From the NCBI GenBank assembly GCA_964617875.1, contig CAZUAI010000061.1, positions 1 to 32,838 of the forward strand: 32,838 bases of DNA, in the 5' to 3' direction. This stretch comes from CAZMVY01 sp964617875 (lineage in GTDB: Bacteria; Planctomycetota; Phycisphaerae; UBA1845; PWPN01). Positions 7,724 to 16,462 of the stretch are shown one piece after another. Numbering within the stretch: position 1 is the first letter of the stretch; the number at the start of each line of letters is the position of its first letter. A program made the translations under genes and the position numbers. The notes below the pieces were generated by a model. That model ran no database searches, was not told the DNA's origin, and saw only the letters and a list, made by a program, of their open reading frames with translations.

Positions 7724-10700
7724 TCACGGTTCGAAGGCTCTGATAAGCGTCGAACGCAGTTGTACGGGGCCGATCAGGCCCGCTTCCTGCAGCGGCGAGT
7801 CCTTGTCGTAGTGCTTCCACGTTGCGAAGGTCACGCGGCCGGTCGGGCTGGGCCTGCCGTCCAGCAGCCACGGCGGCCATGCCTTGATTTGCTGACCGTT
7901 CCGCTCGCAGTCGTCGGGCAACTGCTCGTCGCCAATCAGCCGGTTCGGCCAGAGGTTCGTCGTTTCAACCTCCAGCGCGTTCGCACCCGGTTTCACGGCG
8001 TCGGTGATGTCCACGAGGAACGGCGTCTTCCAGACAAGCCCCAGCGCCTTGCCGTTGAGCTTCACGTCGGCCATCACGCAGACACGGCCGAGGTCGAGGT
8101 AAAGCCGGCGGTCTTTGCCGAGCATGTCGGCGGACACATGAAGGCTGCGAGCGTAGGTCGCCGTGCCGGAGAAGTACTTCACGCCCGGTTCCGTGTGCCG
8201 GCTCAGCGAAACAAGCGTGTCGAGCGTGATCCGCTCCGGGGCGCCCCAGCCCGCCGGAAAGCGGACCTGCCACGGCCCCGCCACCTCCGCTGTCGCCGGC
8301 GTCTGCGGCACATCGATACGACGCATTCGACCCGACGCGAACCTCAATTCGTACGGGCCGGGCTGCCACGCTTCCACGGAAAGGCGGCCGTCCTCGCCGG
8401 CGCGGATGTCGATCGCGCGCTCGAATGCAGCCGGCACGATCAGCCGGATGAACTCGCCGTCGGAACCGCGAAGCGCGGCAGGTTTGCCGTTGATCGTGCA
8501 TTCGATCATCAGCGTCTTGGGGACGCCGAAGGCCGGATCGTCGCCGTGAGCCAGCCGGGCGACCGGGAAGCTCGTCTCGCCGGTGTCGATGATTTGCTGC
8601 ACCTTGCGCGTCACGTCGCGGCGGCGGGCCGGGTCGTCGAGCACGCCGTAGACGGCCGTCTTTACGACGACCCGGGCGACGTCGTCGCGAAGGTGGATCG
8701 CGTCGTTGTCGGTGGCGCACACGCGCAGCTTCCGTTCGCCGGCGGTGTATTCAACGATCAGCGTCTTGAGCATGCTGGGGGCGGGATCGTCGGCCTTGGC
8801 CAGTTCGGCCACGTTGAATCGTCGCTCGCCCGCGTCCACACGCTGCTGCACGGCTTCGCGCACATCCTGCGTGCGGGCGGGGTCGTCGAGGACGCCGTAC
8901 ACGGCCTTGTCGATGACGATTCGGGGCGGCCTGGCGGCGGCGACGTTCGCGAGGGTCTTCCCGTCGCGGGCGATCGCGACGACAGGATCGGCGTGCCTGT
9001 CTTCCCTGCGGAACACAACGAATACCGAGCCGTTCTGCGGCAGCGTCAGAAGGACTCGCGTTCCCGCTTCGCCGTGCGCGTATACGGCGGCGGGTTCGAT
9101 GCGGCCGGTCTCGGCGTCCCAGAACTCGGGCCGCCTGCCAACGACACGGAAGGTGCAAGCCGCCTGCGCGGCGTTCGATCGGGGGTTGGCAACGAAGTAC
9201 AGGTCTGCGCCGTCCACAACGCGGTGGAGGTACACGAGGTCGGCTTGTGTGCTCAGGTCGGGCGGCACGTTCATCTCGCCCAGCACCTTCTCGAGCGGCT
9301 TGCCCCAGACGATGCGGCCTTTTCCGAGTCGGTGTTCGAGGACCGTCGCGCCGTTGCAGTCGCCCCACAGTTCTGCGGCGAGCGTGCGGACTTCATCGTC
9401 GCACGCCGGGTAGTTCGCCAGGCTTGGCGAGCGCGTCGGCCTTGGGCCGACGACCGTCGCGCCGGCTTCGACGAGCGTCTTGAGCTTCCGCAGAAGCGCC
9501 GGCGTCATGGTGTCGCCCGGCGGCAGCACGAGCACCGCGTAGCTCATGCCGTCCGGCAGCACGAGGCGCCCGTCCCGCACGCTCATTCGGGTCAGCACGA
9601 TTTCGGGCGAGCAGCCGTCGTAGTCATATCCGTCGGGGATCGGCGGCTGCAGGTTCTCACGCGGGGGCAGGTCGTTCGGTGCGCCCTCGCCGTAAAGGTA
9701 CGCGATGTCGGCCACGAAGCGGCCGCTCTGCAGGATGTGCTGGCATCGCGCGAGGTAGCGCAGCCACGCGGGCGACTTGTCCCACCACGTGCTGGTCCGC
9801 TCAAAGTGGATGCCCCAGGGCCCCATCGTCATGCCGGGCCAGCGGTTCATCCAGGGCTGCATCGCGTAGCGGTGGACTACGAACCGGTTGATGCCCATAC
9901 AGAACGCACGGTCGCCGAGTGCCTTGAGGGCCTCGGGGTGGTCCTGCCATTTGCCGACGTCGGGGAACGCCGTGAACGCCTCGGCCTGCACGAGCGGGCG
10001 GCCGTAGGTATGCGCGGCGGACGACATGGCCTTGCCGAGCGTCAACGCGCCGCCGCCGACCCAGAACTCGCTCATGGGGATGTCACATCGGCCGGCGTAT
10101 GTCAGGTTGTCGAACACGCAGTCGCCGTAGGCCTCGATGGACAACTGCAGGCCGTGCCGGTTGGCGACCTCACGCATGCAGCCGGCATAACAGTCGGCGA
10201 CGAGATCGCCGATCGTGCGACGGAAGTCCCACAGGAACCGATCGGTAACTTCCCGGCTCTCCACGAACCGACCGGCGACGGTCGGAAGGTACGCCAGCGG
10301 ATCGTAGCCGCGCCGCGTGCGGAACTCCTCGCGGAAGCGGGGCGTCCAGTTCTGCGAGCCGACCTCCCAACTGTCGATGTGTGTGTACCGGAGAGCTTTG
10401 CCGCCAAGCGCCTTCTGGTCAGCAACGAGCTTGCCGATCATGCCGTCGAAGTGTGCCTCGACCGCCTCGCGGCTGAGCTTGTCGCACTCGTGGCCGATGG
10501 ATTCCTTCGGAGCGGGGGCGTTCTTTCGGCCGGTCGGCGTGTGACCGATACGCAGGATTGTCCAGGCGCCGGCCGGAGCGTCCCATGTCAACCGTCCGCT
10601 CTTGTCCAACTGCGAGCTGATATCGAGGATCTTCGCTCGCTCGATGGCCACGTTGGCGCCGACGGTGGCGACGACGGCCCCCAGGTGGTCCTGACGCAGA

Positions 10701-11683
10701 TAGGCGGCACGTCCTGACAGTTCGGGTATACGCGGTGCGGCCGCCAGATCGATCTCGGTAAGGGTGACGGCGGAAGAAACGCCGGTCATCGCGAGGCGGT
10801 AGTGGCGTGCGCTGGTTCGGTCGAAATTGACGCAGGTGGTCGGCCAGCCGACAGTGAACTTGTGGAGCAGTCGATAGTCGGTGCCGTTGTCCGAGGCCTC
10901 GATCGCCGCCTCGAAGGGCGCGATCCAGCCGGGCCGCCACTCGTCGCAGCTGAGCGTCAGGGCCGTGGCTGGGAACGGCTTTTCAAACTCAATCCGGAGA
11001 TGGACGGGCTGTTTGGGGTCGGGGCTCTTCACGCTCACGCCCGTATTGAGCGTGCCGTCCAGCAGTCTCGCGGCGTCGAAATCCTTAGCGCTGCTGCAGG
11101 TCAACGTGGGCTTGGCGTCTGCCATCCGCTCTCCTTCCGCCGCTGGCGTCGGGTACGCCAGCACGGCAACGTCGCGGTAGAAGCCCTCGACGGTTTTCGG
11201 CTGGGCAAGCGTCCGGTCGACCTTCGCGGGGCCGTGGACGTGCGTTTCGCTGAATACGAGCATCTGCATCGCGTGCTCGGCCTTGACCCACGGCCCGCCG
11301 CTGCCGGTCCAGCCGCCGTCGTTGTTCATGTTGACTTCGAGACCGAGACGATCGGCCTCGGCGAGGACGAGGCGGAACAGGTCGCGCCACTGGCTGCTCA
11401 TGAAGCGAACGGGGCCGGCGGGGATGCCCTGGTCCACCTCCATGATCAGCACGCCGCCGATGCCGACGCGCTTCATGGCCTCGAGGTCGGCGGTGACGCC
11501 CTCCTTCGTCATGTTGCCGTCGGACCAGAACCAGTAGACCCACGGCTTCGCCGAGTCAGGAGGGCAAACGAACGCCTCCTCCAATACCGAAAAGGGCGCG
11601 GCCCACGCCGTGCCGGCTGCGAGCATGATGAACGAGGCTCTGCTAAAGATGCGTCGCATCGCACCGGAATTGCCACTCATCAT
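7724..11683 (-). CDS. Secreted GH106-type (alpha-L-rhamnosidase-like) glycosidase with tandem DUF3395-like modules
   Basis: 1319 residues. Signal peptide near residues 9-30 (RIFSRASFIMLAAGTAWA). The family signature follows: KPWVYWFWSDGNMTKEGV, MKRVGIGGVLIMEVDQG, and NMNNDGGWTGSGGPWV, typical of GH106 retaining alpha-L-rhamnosidases. A discoidin-like insert lies at about 190-320. The barrel continues through HIDSWEVGSQNW and AEAFTAF. Two copies of a DUF3395-like module follow, at about 922-1003 and 1005-1085, each opening with AVYGVLDDPAR. The last ~220 residues are a GH2-like jelly roll (YLDLGRVCVMADVKLNGKALG). The frame is open further upstream, but that part overlaps the preceding gene; the chosen ATG at 11681-11683 is preceded by AAAGGCGG and the signal peptide. 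The upstream GH2 gene ends 17 bases away. This is the last gene of the long operon. Rhamnosidase activity is probable rather than certain. Confidence 0.85.
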   Translation of the reverse strand: MMSGNSGAMRRIFSRASFIMLAAGTAWAAPFSVLEEAFVCPPDSAKPWVYWFWSDGNMTKEGVTADLEAMKRVGIGGVLIMEVDQGIPAGPVRFMSSQWRDLFRLVLAEADRLGLEVNMNNDGGWTGSGGPWVKAEHAMQMLVFSETHVHGPAKVDRTLAQPKTVEGFYRDVAVLAYPTPAAEGERMADAKPTLTCSSAKDFDAARLLDGTLNTGVSVKSPDPKQPVHLRIEFEKPFPATALTLSCDEWRPGWIAPFEAAIEASDNGTDYRLLHKFTVGWPTTCVNFDRTSARHYRLAMTGVSSAVTLTEIDLAAAPRIPELSGRAAYLRQDHLGAVVATVGANVAIERAKILDISSQLDKSGRLTWDAPAGAWTILRIGHTPTGRKNAPAPKESIGHECDKLSREAVEAHFDGMIGKLVADQKALGGKALRYTHIDSWEVGSQNWTPRFREEFRTRRGYDPLAYLPTVAGRFVESREVTDRFLWDFRRTIGDLVADCYAGCMREVANRHGLQLSIEAYGDCVFDNLTYAGRCDIPMSEFWVGGGALTLGKAMSSAAHTYGRPLVQAEAFTAFPDVGKWQDHPEALKALGDRAFCMGINRFVVHRYAMQPWMNRWPGMTMGPWGIHFERTSTWWDKSPAWLRYLARCQHILQSGRFVADIAYLYGEGAPNDLPPRENLQPPIPDGYDYDGCSPEIVLTRMSVRDGRLVLPDGMSYAVLVLPPGDTMTPALLRKLKTLVEAGATVVGPRPTRSPSLANYPACDDEVRTLAAELWGDCNGATVLEHRLGKGRIVWGKPLEKVLGEMNVPPDLSTQADLVYLHRVVDGADLYFVANPRSNAAQAACTFRVVGRRPEFWDAETGRIEPAAVYAHGEAGTRVLLTLPQNGSVFVVFRREDRHADPVVAIARDGKTLANVAAARPPRIVIDKAVYGVLDDPARTQDVREAVQQRVDAGERRFNVAELAKADDPAPSMLKTLIVEYTAGERKLRVCATDNDAIHLRDDVARVVVKTAVYGVLDDPARRRDVTRKVQQIIDTGETSFPVARLAHGDDPAFGVPKTLMIECTINGKPAALRGSDGEFIRLIVPAAFERAIDIRAGEDGRLSVEAWQPGPYELRFASGRMRRIDVPQTPATAEVAGPWQVRFPAGWGAPERITLDTLVSLSRHTEPGVKYFSGTATYARSLHVSADMLGKDRRLYLDLGRVCVMADVKLNGKALGLVWKTPFLVDITDAVKPGANALEVETTNLWPNRLIGDEQLPDDCERNGQQIKAWPPWLLDGRPSPTGRVTFATWKHYDKDSPLQEAGLIGPVQLRSTLIRAFEP

Positions 11684-11700
11684 GGGACCACCGCCTTTCG

Positions 11701-14700
11701 TTATGGCAGCCTCGTCGCCGAAGCATTCCACGCACGCACGGTCACATCCGACAGCGTGCTCTTCTCGCCGAGCTGGAACGTAACGACACGCTCCCCGCCC
11801 GGGCGCAGGAAGAAGCTGTTGTCGTCGAGATAATCGTCGTAACCGTCGGGGAAGCCGTCTATCAGGACGTTGAAGGCCGGCACGCCGCCCGTGTTGCGAA
11901 TCACGAGCGAGCCTTTCCGGCCCTCGGCCTTCACGCGTACCGCCAACTCGGTCTTCGGCAGACCCAGCAGTGGGGCCGACGGGATTTCCGCGTACGCCTC
12001 GTAAGCGTCCTTGAACCGATTCTCCGGGAACTGCCACGAATCGAGCTTTTCGATTTCCTTGACCTTCTCGGTCTTGGCTTTGAAGTTGAACCAGTACCAC
12101 TGGTCGGACACGAGCCCGCCATCGATGCCGCGCATCGTCACGGCAAGCAGGAAGGGCTTGGCCTTCGCCGCCGGTACCGCGACCGAGATGGCGTCCAACT
12201 CCGCGCGTTCATCCGGACCCAGTTGCGGCGCGTTGTAGTCCTTCGTCCAGACTTCAGTCAGATCGCTGCCGAAGACGGTCGCCTTGACCTTCGCGCCGGC
12301 AAAGGTCTTCGCCGTGTCGTTCGCGACGTGGATGGCGGCGGTGAACGCTTCGCCGTCGGGCCATTCGAGCTTTGGATACACCGCAAAGGCGCAACGCGGC
12401 AGACAGGTCTGCTTCGCGCGGTAGTACGAGATCTTCGGGCTGCCATAGTAGTCGACCACAGCCCACGAGTGGCCGGGAAACAGGTCCGTGAACTTGTAGA
12501 ACCAGAAGCCGGTCTTGTCCTGACCGCTGCACGATCGCTGGCCCTCGGCGGCCAGCCGCAGCCAGTCGCCCTGCGCCATCTGCGAGTACTCAATGTACGT
12601 CCGCCAGTCCCTGATCGGGCCGTAGTCGCAGTACTTGAGTACCTTGATCGGATCGCGGCTGCTGAACTGGTTCATGTGCTGGATCATCACGTGACGCGAA
12701 TCGTCCATCGGCCACTTCTCCAGCTCCTCCGGCGGCAGGTACTTCAGGCAACTCGACACGTTGGTCATGCTTGGCAGGCCGTACTCGCCGTAGAATACGG
12801 AGTTGAAACTGTAGTAGTTGACGTCCATCGGCTGGCCGTTGTGGAACACGGACCAGTTGTGCGCGCTGCCGCCCCACGGATCGGTGCGGTGGAAGGGGCG
12901 GCTCGAATCGTACTGCCGGCAGCGACGGCCGGTAAGGAACAGGCCGTCGTCGGTCCCCTCGGGCGAGACGTTCTCGTTGCCGCCGCCCCACATCACCAGC
13001 GACGGATGGTTGCGAAGACGCTTGACGACCGTCGTGACCTGCTGATCGACCATCACGGGGTTGGTGCCCGGGAAGTCCGGCGGCCCCCAGCAGAACGGAA
13101 ACTCCTGGTAGACCAGCAGGCCCTTCTCATCGCACTTGTCATAGAAGATGTCCGTCTCAATGATGCCGCCGCCCCACGCGCGGAACATCTGGATGCCGCC
13201 GCGACGCGCCAGCTCGAGGATCTTCTCGTACTTCGCCGGATCGCACTCCAGCATCGGGTCCGACCAGCACCAGTTGGCGCCCTTGATGAACATCGGCCGG
13301 CCGTTGATGACGAACTGCCAGCGGTAGTCGGTCTCGGGCATCGCGCCAGTCGCCGGCTTCATCTCGACCGTGCGGATGCCGAATCGGGCGGACTTTGTGT
13401 CCACCGGTGTGCCGGCGACGGCGGCCGTCAGCTCGAGCCTGTACAGGTTCTGCTCGCCGTAGTTCATCGGCCACCACGGCTTCGCGTCGGGCACCGTTAC
13501 CGTCGTCCGCCAGCGACTTCGGCCATGGGAAACCTGCACCTTGTTCGTGAAGGCGACCGGCACGGCCGCGCAGTTCGCGCCCGCAATGCGGCCGGTGACA
13601 AGCACCTCCGTCGGCTCGGCGCAGCGACTGTCCACGTAGTACTCGATCTGGAGTTCGGCCGAGTTCGCACCGATCAACCGCGTCACGACAGAGGGACTGT
13701 CGATTTCGACGTCCGGGATCACGCTCAAGGTCACGTCTCGCCAGATGCCGATGGAGATCAGGTGGCCGTAGTGCCAGCCCCAGCCGGGTGAACCCTTGAG
13801 CCGGCCGTTCCAGTGGTCGGGCGCCTTGTCGACGCGTACGACGAGGTGGTTCTCGCCGCCGTAGTTCAGCAGGGGTCCGACTTCGCGCGTGGGGCCGCCG
13901 AACATGCCGACATGGTAGCCGAGCGCCCTGCCGTTGAGGTACACCGATCCGCCGTAGTCGATGCCGTCGAAGTGCAGGCGAACGGTCCTGTCTTTCCAGT
14001 CGGCGGGGACCGTGAACTTGCGGGCGAACCACCAGTCCTTCTGCTCGACGCGGGTGTGGCGGTTCATCCAGCCAACATCCTTCGGCAGGCCGTGCTGGTC
14101 GAGTTCATCGTAGGTGTTGCTGCCCCAGTGGGGGTCTTTCAGCTTGCCGAGCCTGATGAGCGCGGTCTGCACGGACGTGGGCACCTGTACCTTGTCCCAG
14201 TCGCTTCGATCGAAGGTCGGACGATACCATCCGGCCTTCACGCCGGGGCTTTCGACGGTGGTCTGCAACACGCCGATCTTGTCGATCCGTGGGTCGCACT
14301 CTTTCATCAACCACTCGCCGGCGAGCGAGATCGTCGCTGCCGCGACCGCGTCAGCCGGCTTGCCTGCTTCCGCCGTCACATGGCGCACGGGCAGACGGCT
14401 CTCGTCTTCGACGTTCTGGTCGCCGTACAGGCTCGACTCGGCGAACCGTTCCTCCTGCACCTCGTCCAGGAACCGTCCCCCGATCGGCCGCGTGTAGCGG
14501 TCGATGATCTGGCCGCCGCCAGCGGCCCCCGGCGCCTCGTCCGGGACGATGCCGTCCACGACCCGCTCGAAGCGGAACAGGTGCAGTGTGGTCGGGATCG
14601 GCTGGGCCGGGCCCGTCGGAACAACTCCCGTCAGGTCATCGGCCCGCCGGCTGATGTGCAACTCGTCCATCGCGCCGTCGCAGACGAAGGCGTCGCTGGC

Positions 14701-15195
14701 GATGCCGCCGAGATAGAGAGGCGAGCTGTCGAAAACCAGCGGCGACTTCGTTTCCTTTTTCACGGCGAGCTGCCCATCGACGTAGATCTCGAACGCCCGC
14801 TCATGGAACCGCAGCGCGACGTAATGCCACCGGCCGTCGGCGCAGGAAGGACCGCCGCCGAAGTTTTCCGCCGTCGAGATCTGCGGCACGTAAAGGATCA
14901 TCGCGCCGCCGCCCGGCGCGGCGAACAGCTCCCAGTGCGCGCCGTACTTCGGCGCCTGCGACAGCAGGATGTTGTAGCTCGCCGTGCTGTCGATCCGGCA
15001 CCAGAACTCGAACGTCAGCGGAAAGGTTCGGGACATGTTGCCGACGGGAAGAATCATCTTGCGGCTTCCCTTGAGCGAGATGGCCTGGCCGAATTTGCCC
15101 GCCGTCAGAGGACTCGGGGGAGCGGCAGCGCGGCTCTGGGTGCCGAGCAGAACAGGCATGATCGCCACGATGATCGTCAGAATTGTTCGTTGCAT
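11701..15195 (-). CDS. Secreted GH2 glycoside hydrolase with N-terminal LamG domain
   Basis: 1164 residues. Signal peptide about 1-24 (TILTIIVAIMPVLL, ending SRAAA). A LamG-type concanavalin-like domain spans ~30-190 (FTFEFWCRID-like strand, DGRWHYVALRFHERAFEIYVDG, CDGAMDELHISRRADD). GH2 domains follow: sugar-binding jelly roll ~290-490 (VRLHFDGIDYGGSVYLNGR), Ig-like ~490-610, TIM barrel ~610-930. Catalytic residues are visible: acid/base Glu741 in MWGGGNEN, nucleophile Glu804 in FYGEYGLPS. The C-terminus is Ig-like. The pattern resembles beta-mannosidase/exo-beta-glycosidase GH2 members, but beta-galactosidase or glucuronidase activity is not excluded. The start at 15193-15195 has AAGGAG 6 bases upstream; an in-frame ATG at 15243 lacks that support. 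It lies 81 bases after the GH43-like gene and 17 before the GH106-type gene. Confidence 0.9.
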   Translation of the reverse strand: MQRTILTIIVAIMPVLLGTQSRAAAPPSPLTAGKFGQAISLKGSRKMILPVGNMSRTFPLTFEFWCRIDSTASYNILLSQAPKYGAHWELFAAPGGGAMILYVPQISTAENFGGGPSCADGRWHYVALRFHERAFEIYVDGQLAVKKETKSPLVFDSSPLYLGGIASDAFVCDGAMDELHISRRADDLTGVVPTGPAQPIPTTLHLFRFERVVDGIVPDEAPGAAGGGQIIDRYTRPIGGRFLDEVQEERFAESSLYGDQNVEDESRLPVRHVTAEAGKPADAVAAATISLAGEWLMKECDPRIDKIGVLQTTVESPGVKAGWYRPTFDRSDWDKVQVPTSVQTALIRLGKLKDPHWGSNTYDELDQHGLPKDVGWMNRHTRVEQKDWWFARKFTVPADWKDRTVRLHFDGIDYGGSVYLNGRALGYHVGMFGGPTREVGPLLNYGGENHLVVRVDKAPDHWNGRLKGSPGWGWHYGHLISIGIWRDVTLSVIPDVEIDSPSVVTRLIGANSAELQIEYYVDSRCAEPTEVLVTGRIAGANCAAVPVAFTNKVQVSHGRSRWRTTVTVPDAKPWWPMNYGEQNLYRLELTAAVAGTPVDTKSARFGIRTVEMKPATGAMPETDYRWQFVINGRPMFIKGANWCWSDPMLECDPAKYEKILELARRGGIQMFRAWGGGIIETDIFYDKCDEKGLLVYQEFPFCWGPPDFPGTNPVMVDQQVTTVVKRLRNHPSLVMWGGGNENVSPEGTDDGLFLTGRRCRQYDSSRPFHRTDPWGGSAHNWSVFHNGQPMDVNYYSFNSVFYGEYGLPSMTNVSSCLKYLPPEELEKWPMDDSRHVMIQHMNQFSSRDPIKVLKYCDYGPIRDWRTYIEYSQMAQGDWLRLAAEGQRSCSGQDKTGFWFYKFTDLFPGHSWAVVDYYGSPKISYYRAKQTCLPRCAFAVYPKLEWPDGEAFTAAIHVANDTAKTFAGAKVKATVFGSDLTEVWTKDYNAPQLGPDERAELDAISVAVPAAKAKPFLLAVTMRGIDGGLVSDQWYWFNFKAKTEKVKEIEKLDSWQFPENRFKDAYEAYAEIPSAPLLGLPKTELAVRVKAEGRKGSLVIRNTGGVPAFNVLIDGFPDGYDDYLDDNSFFLRPGGERVVTFQLGEKSTLSDVTVRAWNASATRLP

Positions 15196-15276
15196 CACTC
15201 GCTCCTTGTCTGAATGGTTAATCGTTTCAATCCTCGCTTGCATCGGCGGCGTTTCTGCTACCGAGACTCTTTCCGC

Positions 15277-16377
15277 TCATTCACGGGGCAGCCGAATCGG
15301 CCGGTCGATCCAGGCAAGCCCCACGTCGCGCTTTATGTGCCACTTGTCGTTGGGATCCTTGTTGCCGTCGTAGAACATCGCCAGTCGATTGCCCACGCGC
15401 AGGACGCTTGGCAGGCCGACGATGGTCTTCGACCACGAGCATGTCTGACCATCCAGAACGACCGCCTTATTCTTCGCTTCCCACCGGTTCAGGTCCGTCG
15501 TCCAGTAGACCCAGATCGCGTCGGTATAGCCGTCGCCAATGTGGTTGGTGAACAGAAACCACGTCCGGTTCGTCGACTCATAGTACAGGCTGGCGTTCTC
15601 GCATCGCTCCGGTGGAAACACCACGGACTTGTCGATTGTCCACGGTCCGTCGAGGTCTTTCGCGCGGGCCACGCCGAGACCCGAGAAGAACATGAGGTAT
15701 TCGTCGCCGGATCGAATGACGTGGCCAGGCGAGGCGTTGGCGCCGGTCTCATCCGACGGTCGGAGCGTGACAAAGTCGGATCGCTTGCGCCACGGGCCGG
15801 CCGGCGAATCGGCCTCCGCCTTCATCGTGAAGTACGGCCCGATCGGAACGCGGTCCGGCGGATCGGACGCTTGGGGCGATCCGAGGTAGAACATGTGCCA
15901 CTTGCGGCCGTCGAAGTACGTTGTGCCGTAGGAGGCGGTGGCCGAATCCTCTGAACCGGGCGGACCGAGGTCGATCACGGCGCCTTTCTTGTCCCAATGC
16001 GTCAGGTCCTTGCTGGTCGCCAGGCAGACGAGCCAGCCCTTCGGCCCCGCGCCGTCGTAGTGCATGTAGTATGTGCCACGATGTTCCCATACCCAGACAT
16101 CGCGGGCGCCGAGGTAGTCGCAACGGTCGGGGCCGTCGCCGTGCCGCATGACCACGCCATGGTCCTGCACGGGAAGGCGCATCGTCGGCACGGGCCAGCG
16201 CGTATCGCCGGCCAGTTCCGGCGCGGGTACGATCGCGATGCCAGCCGGTCGAGACGCCGAACTCTCGCATCCCATCAGACCCACAGACATTCCCGCAAAC
16301 ACGACCAACCCGCGATGGCACAACGGGCGCCTCGCCCGTGTCATCGCACCGCCGCAAACGCCGGTGGCGTTCTTCAT
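15277..16377 (-). CDS. Lipoprotein with GH43-like five-bladed beta-propeller
   Basis: 366 residues. The N-terminus is a lipoprotein signal: arginine-rich segment, VVFAGMSVG, then lipobox LMGC with Cys37. The body is a GH43/GH32/GH117-like propeller: DVWVWEHRGTYYMHYDG, CLATSKDLTHWDKKG, TTYFDGRKWHMFYLG, RSGDEYLMFFSG, YYESTNRTWFLFTNH, YWTTDLNRWEAKN, VGLPSVLRVGNRLAMFYDG. These repeated blades resemble arabinanase/galactosidase-like enzymes, but I cannot name the catalytic triad or the substrate. Two starts are possible: the ATG at 16375-16377 (AAGAG 5 bases upstream) or an internal ATG at 16342-16344, which would place the lipobox Cys at residue 26, a more usual distance. It sits between two GH2 genes in the operon, suggesting surface-anchored work on the same glycan. 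Confidence 0.78.
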   Translation of the reverse strand: MKNATGVCGGAMTRARRPLCHRGLVVFAGMSVGLMGCESSASRPAGIAIVPAPELAGDTRWPVPTMRLPVQDHGVVMRHGDGPDRCDYLGARDVWVWEHRGTYYMHYDGAGPKGWLVCLATSKDLTHWDKKGAVIDLGPPGSEDSATASYGTTYFDGRKWHMFYLGSPQASDPPDRVPIGPYFTMKAEADSPAGPWRKRSDFVTLRPSDETGANASPGHVIRSGDEYLMFFSGLGVARAKDLDGPWTIDKSVVFPPERCENASLYYESTNRTWFLFTNHIGDGYTDAIWVYWTTDLNRWEAKNKAVVLDGQTCSWSKTIVGLPSVLRVGNRLAMFYDGNKDPNDKWHIKRDVGLAWIDRPIRLPRE

Positions 16378-16462
16378 GATTGACTGCTCTTGATCCCTTT
16401 CGCCGCGGCGGCAACACGCATGGTGCGTCTGCCGACGACAGGCCGTGTCATGACTGTTTCAT

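Noticed and set aside
5946..7880. Long open minus-strand frame of 644 codons antisense to the fucosidase at 5925-7631
   Set aside because: It is Arg/Pro/Val-rich, has no recognisable motif or ribosome binding site, and mirrors the codon pattern of the real GH29 gene; typical of antisense frames in GC-rich DNA.
8440..8920. Nucleotide repeat suggesting a CRISPR or mobile element
   Set aside because: The similarity follows two in-frame copies of a protein module inside one gene; there are no spacers, terminal repeats or target duplications.
7487..10717. 1076-codon plus-strand frame opposite the GH106-type gene
   Set aside because: It is wholly antisense to a gene with strong family motifs and shows no domain of its own.
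11684..12100. Upstream extension of the GH106-type protein by about 140 residues
   Set aside because: This part overlaps the end of the GH2 gene in another frame, has shadow-like composition, and the signal peptide begins only after 11683.
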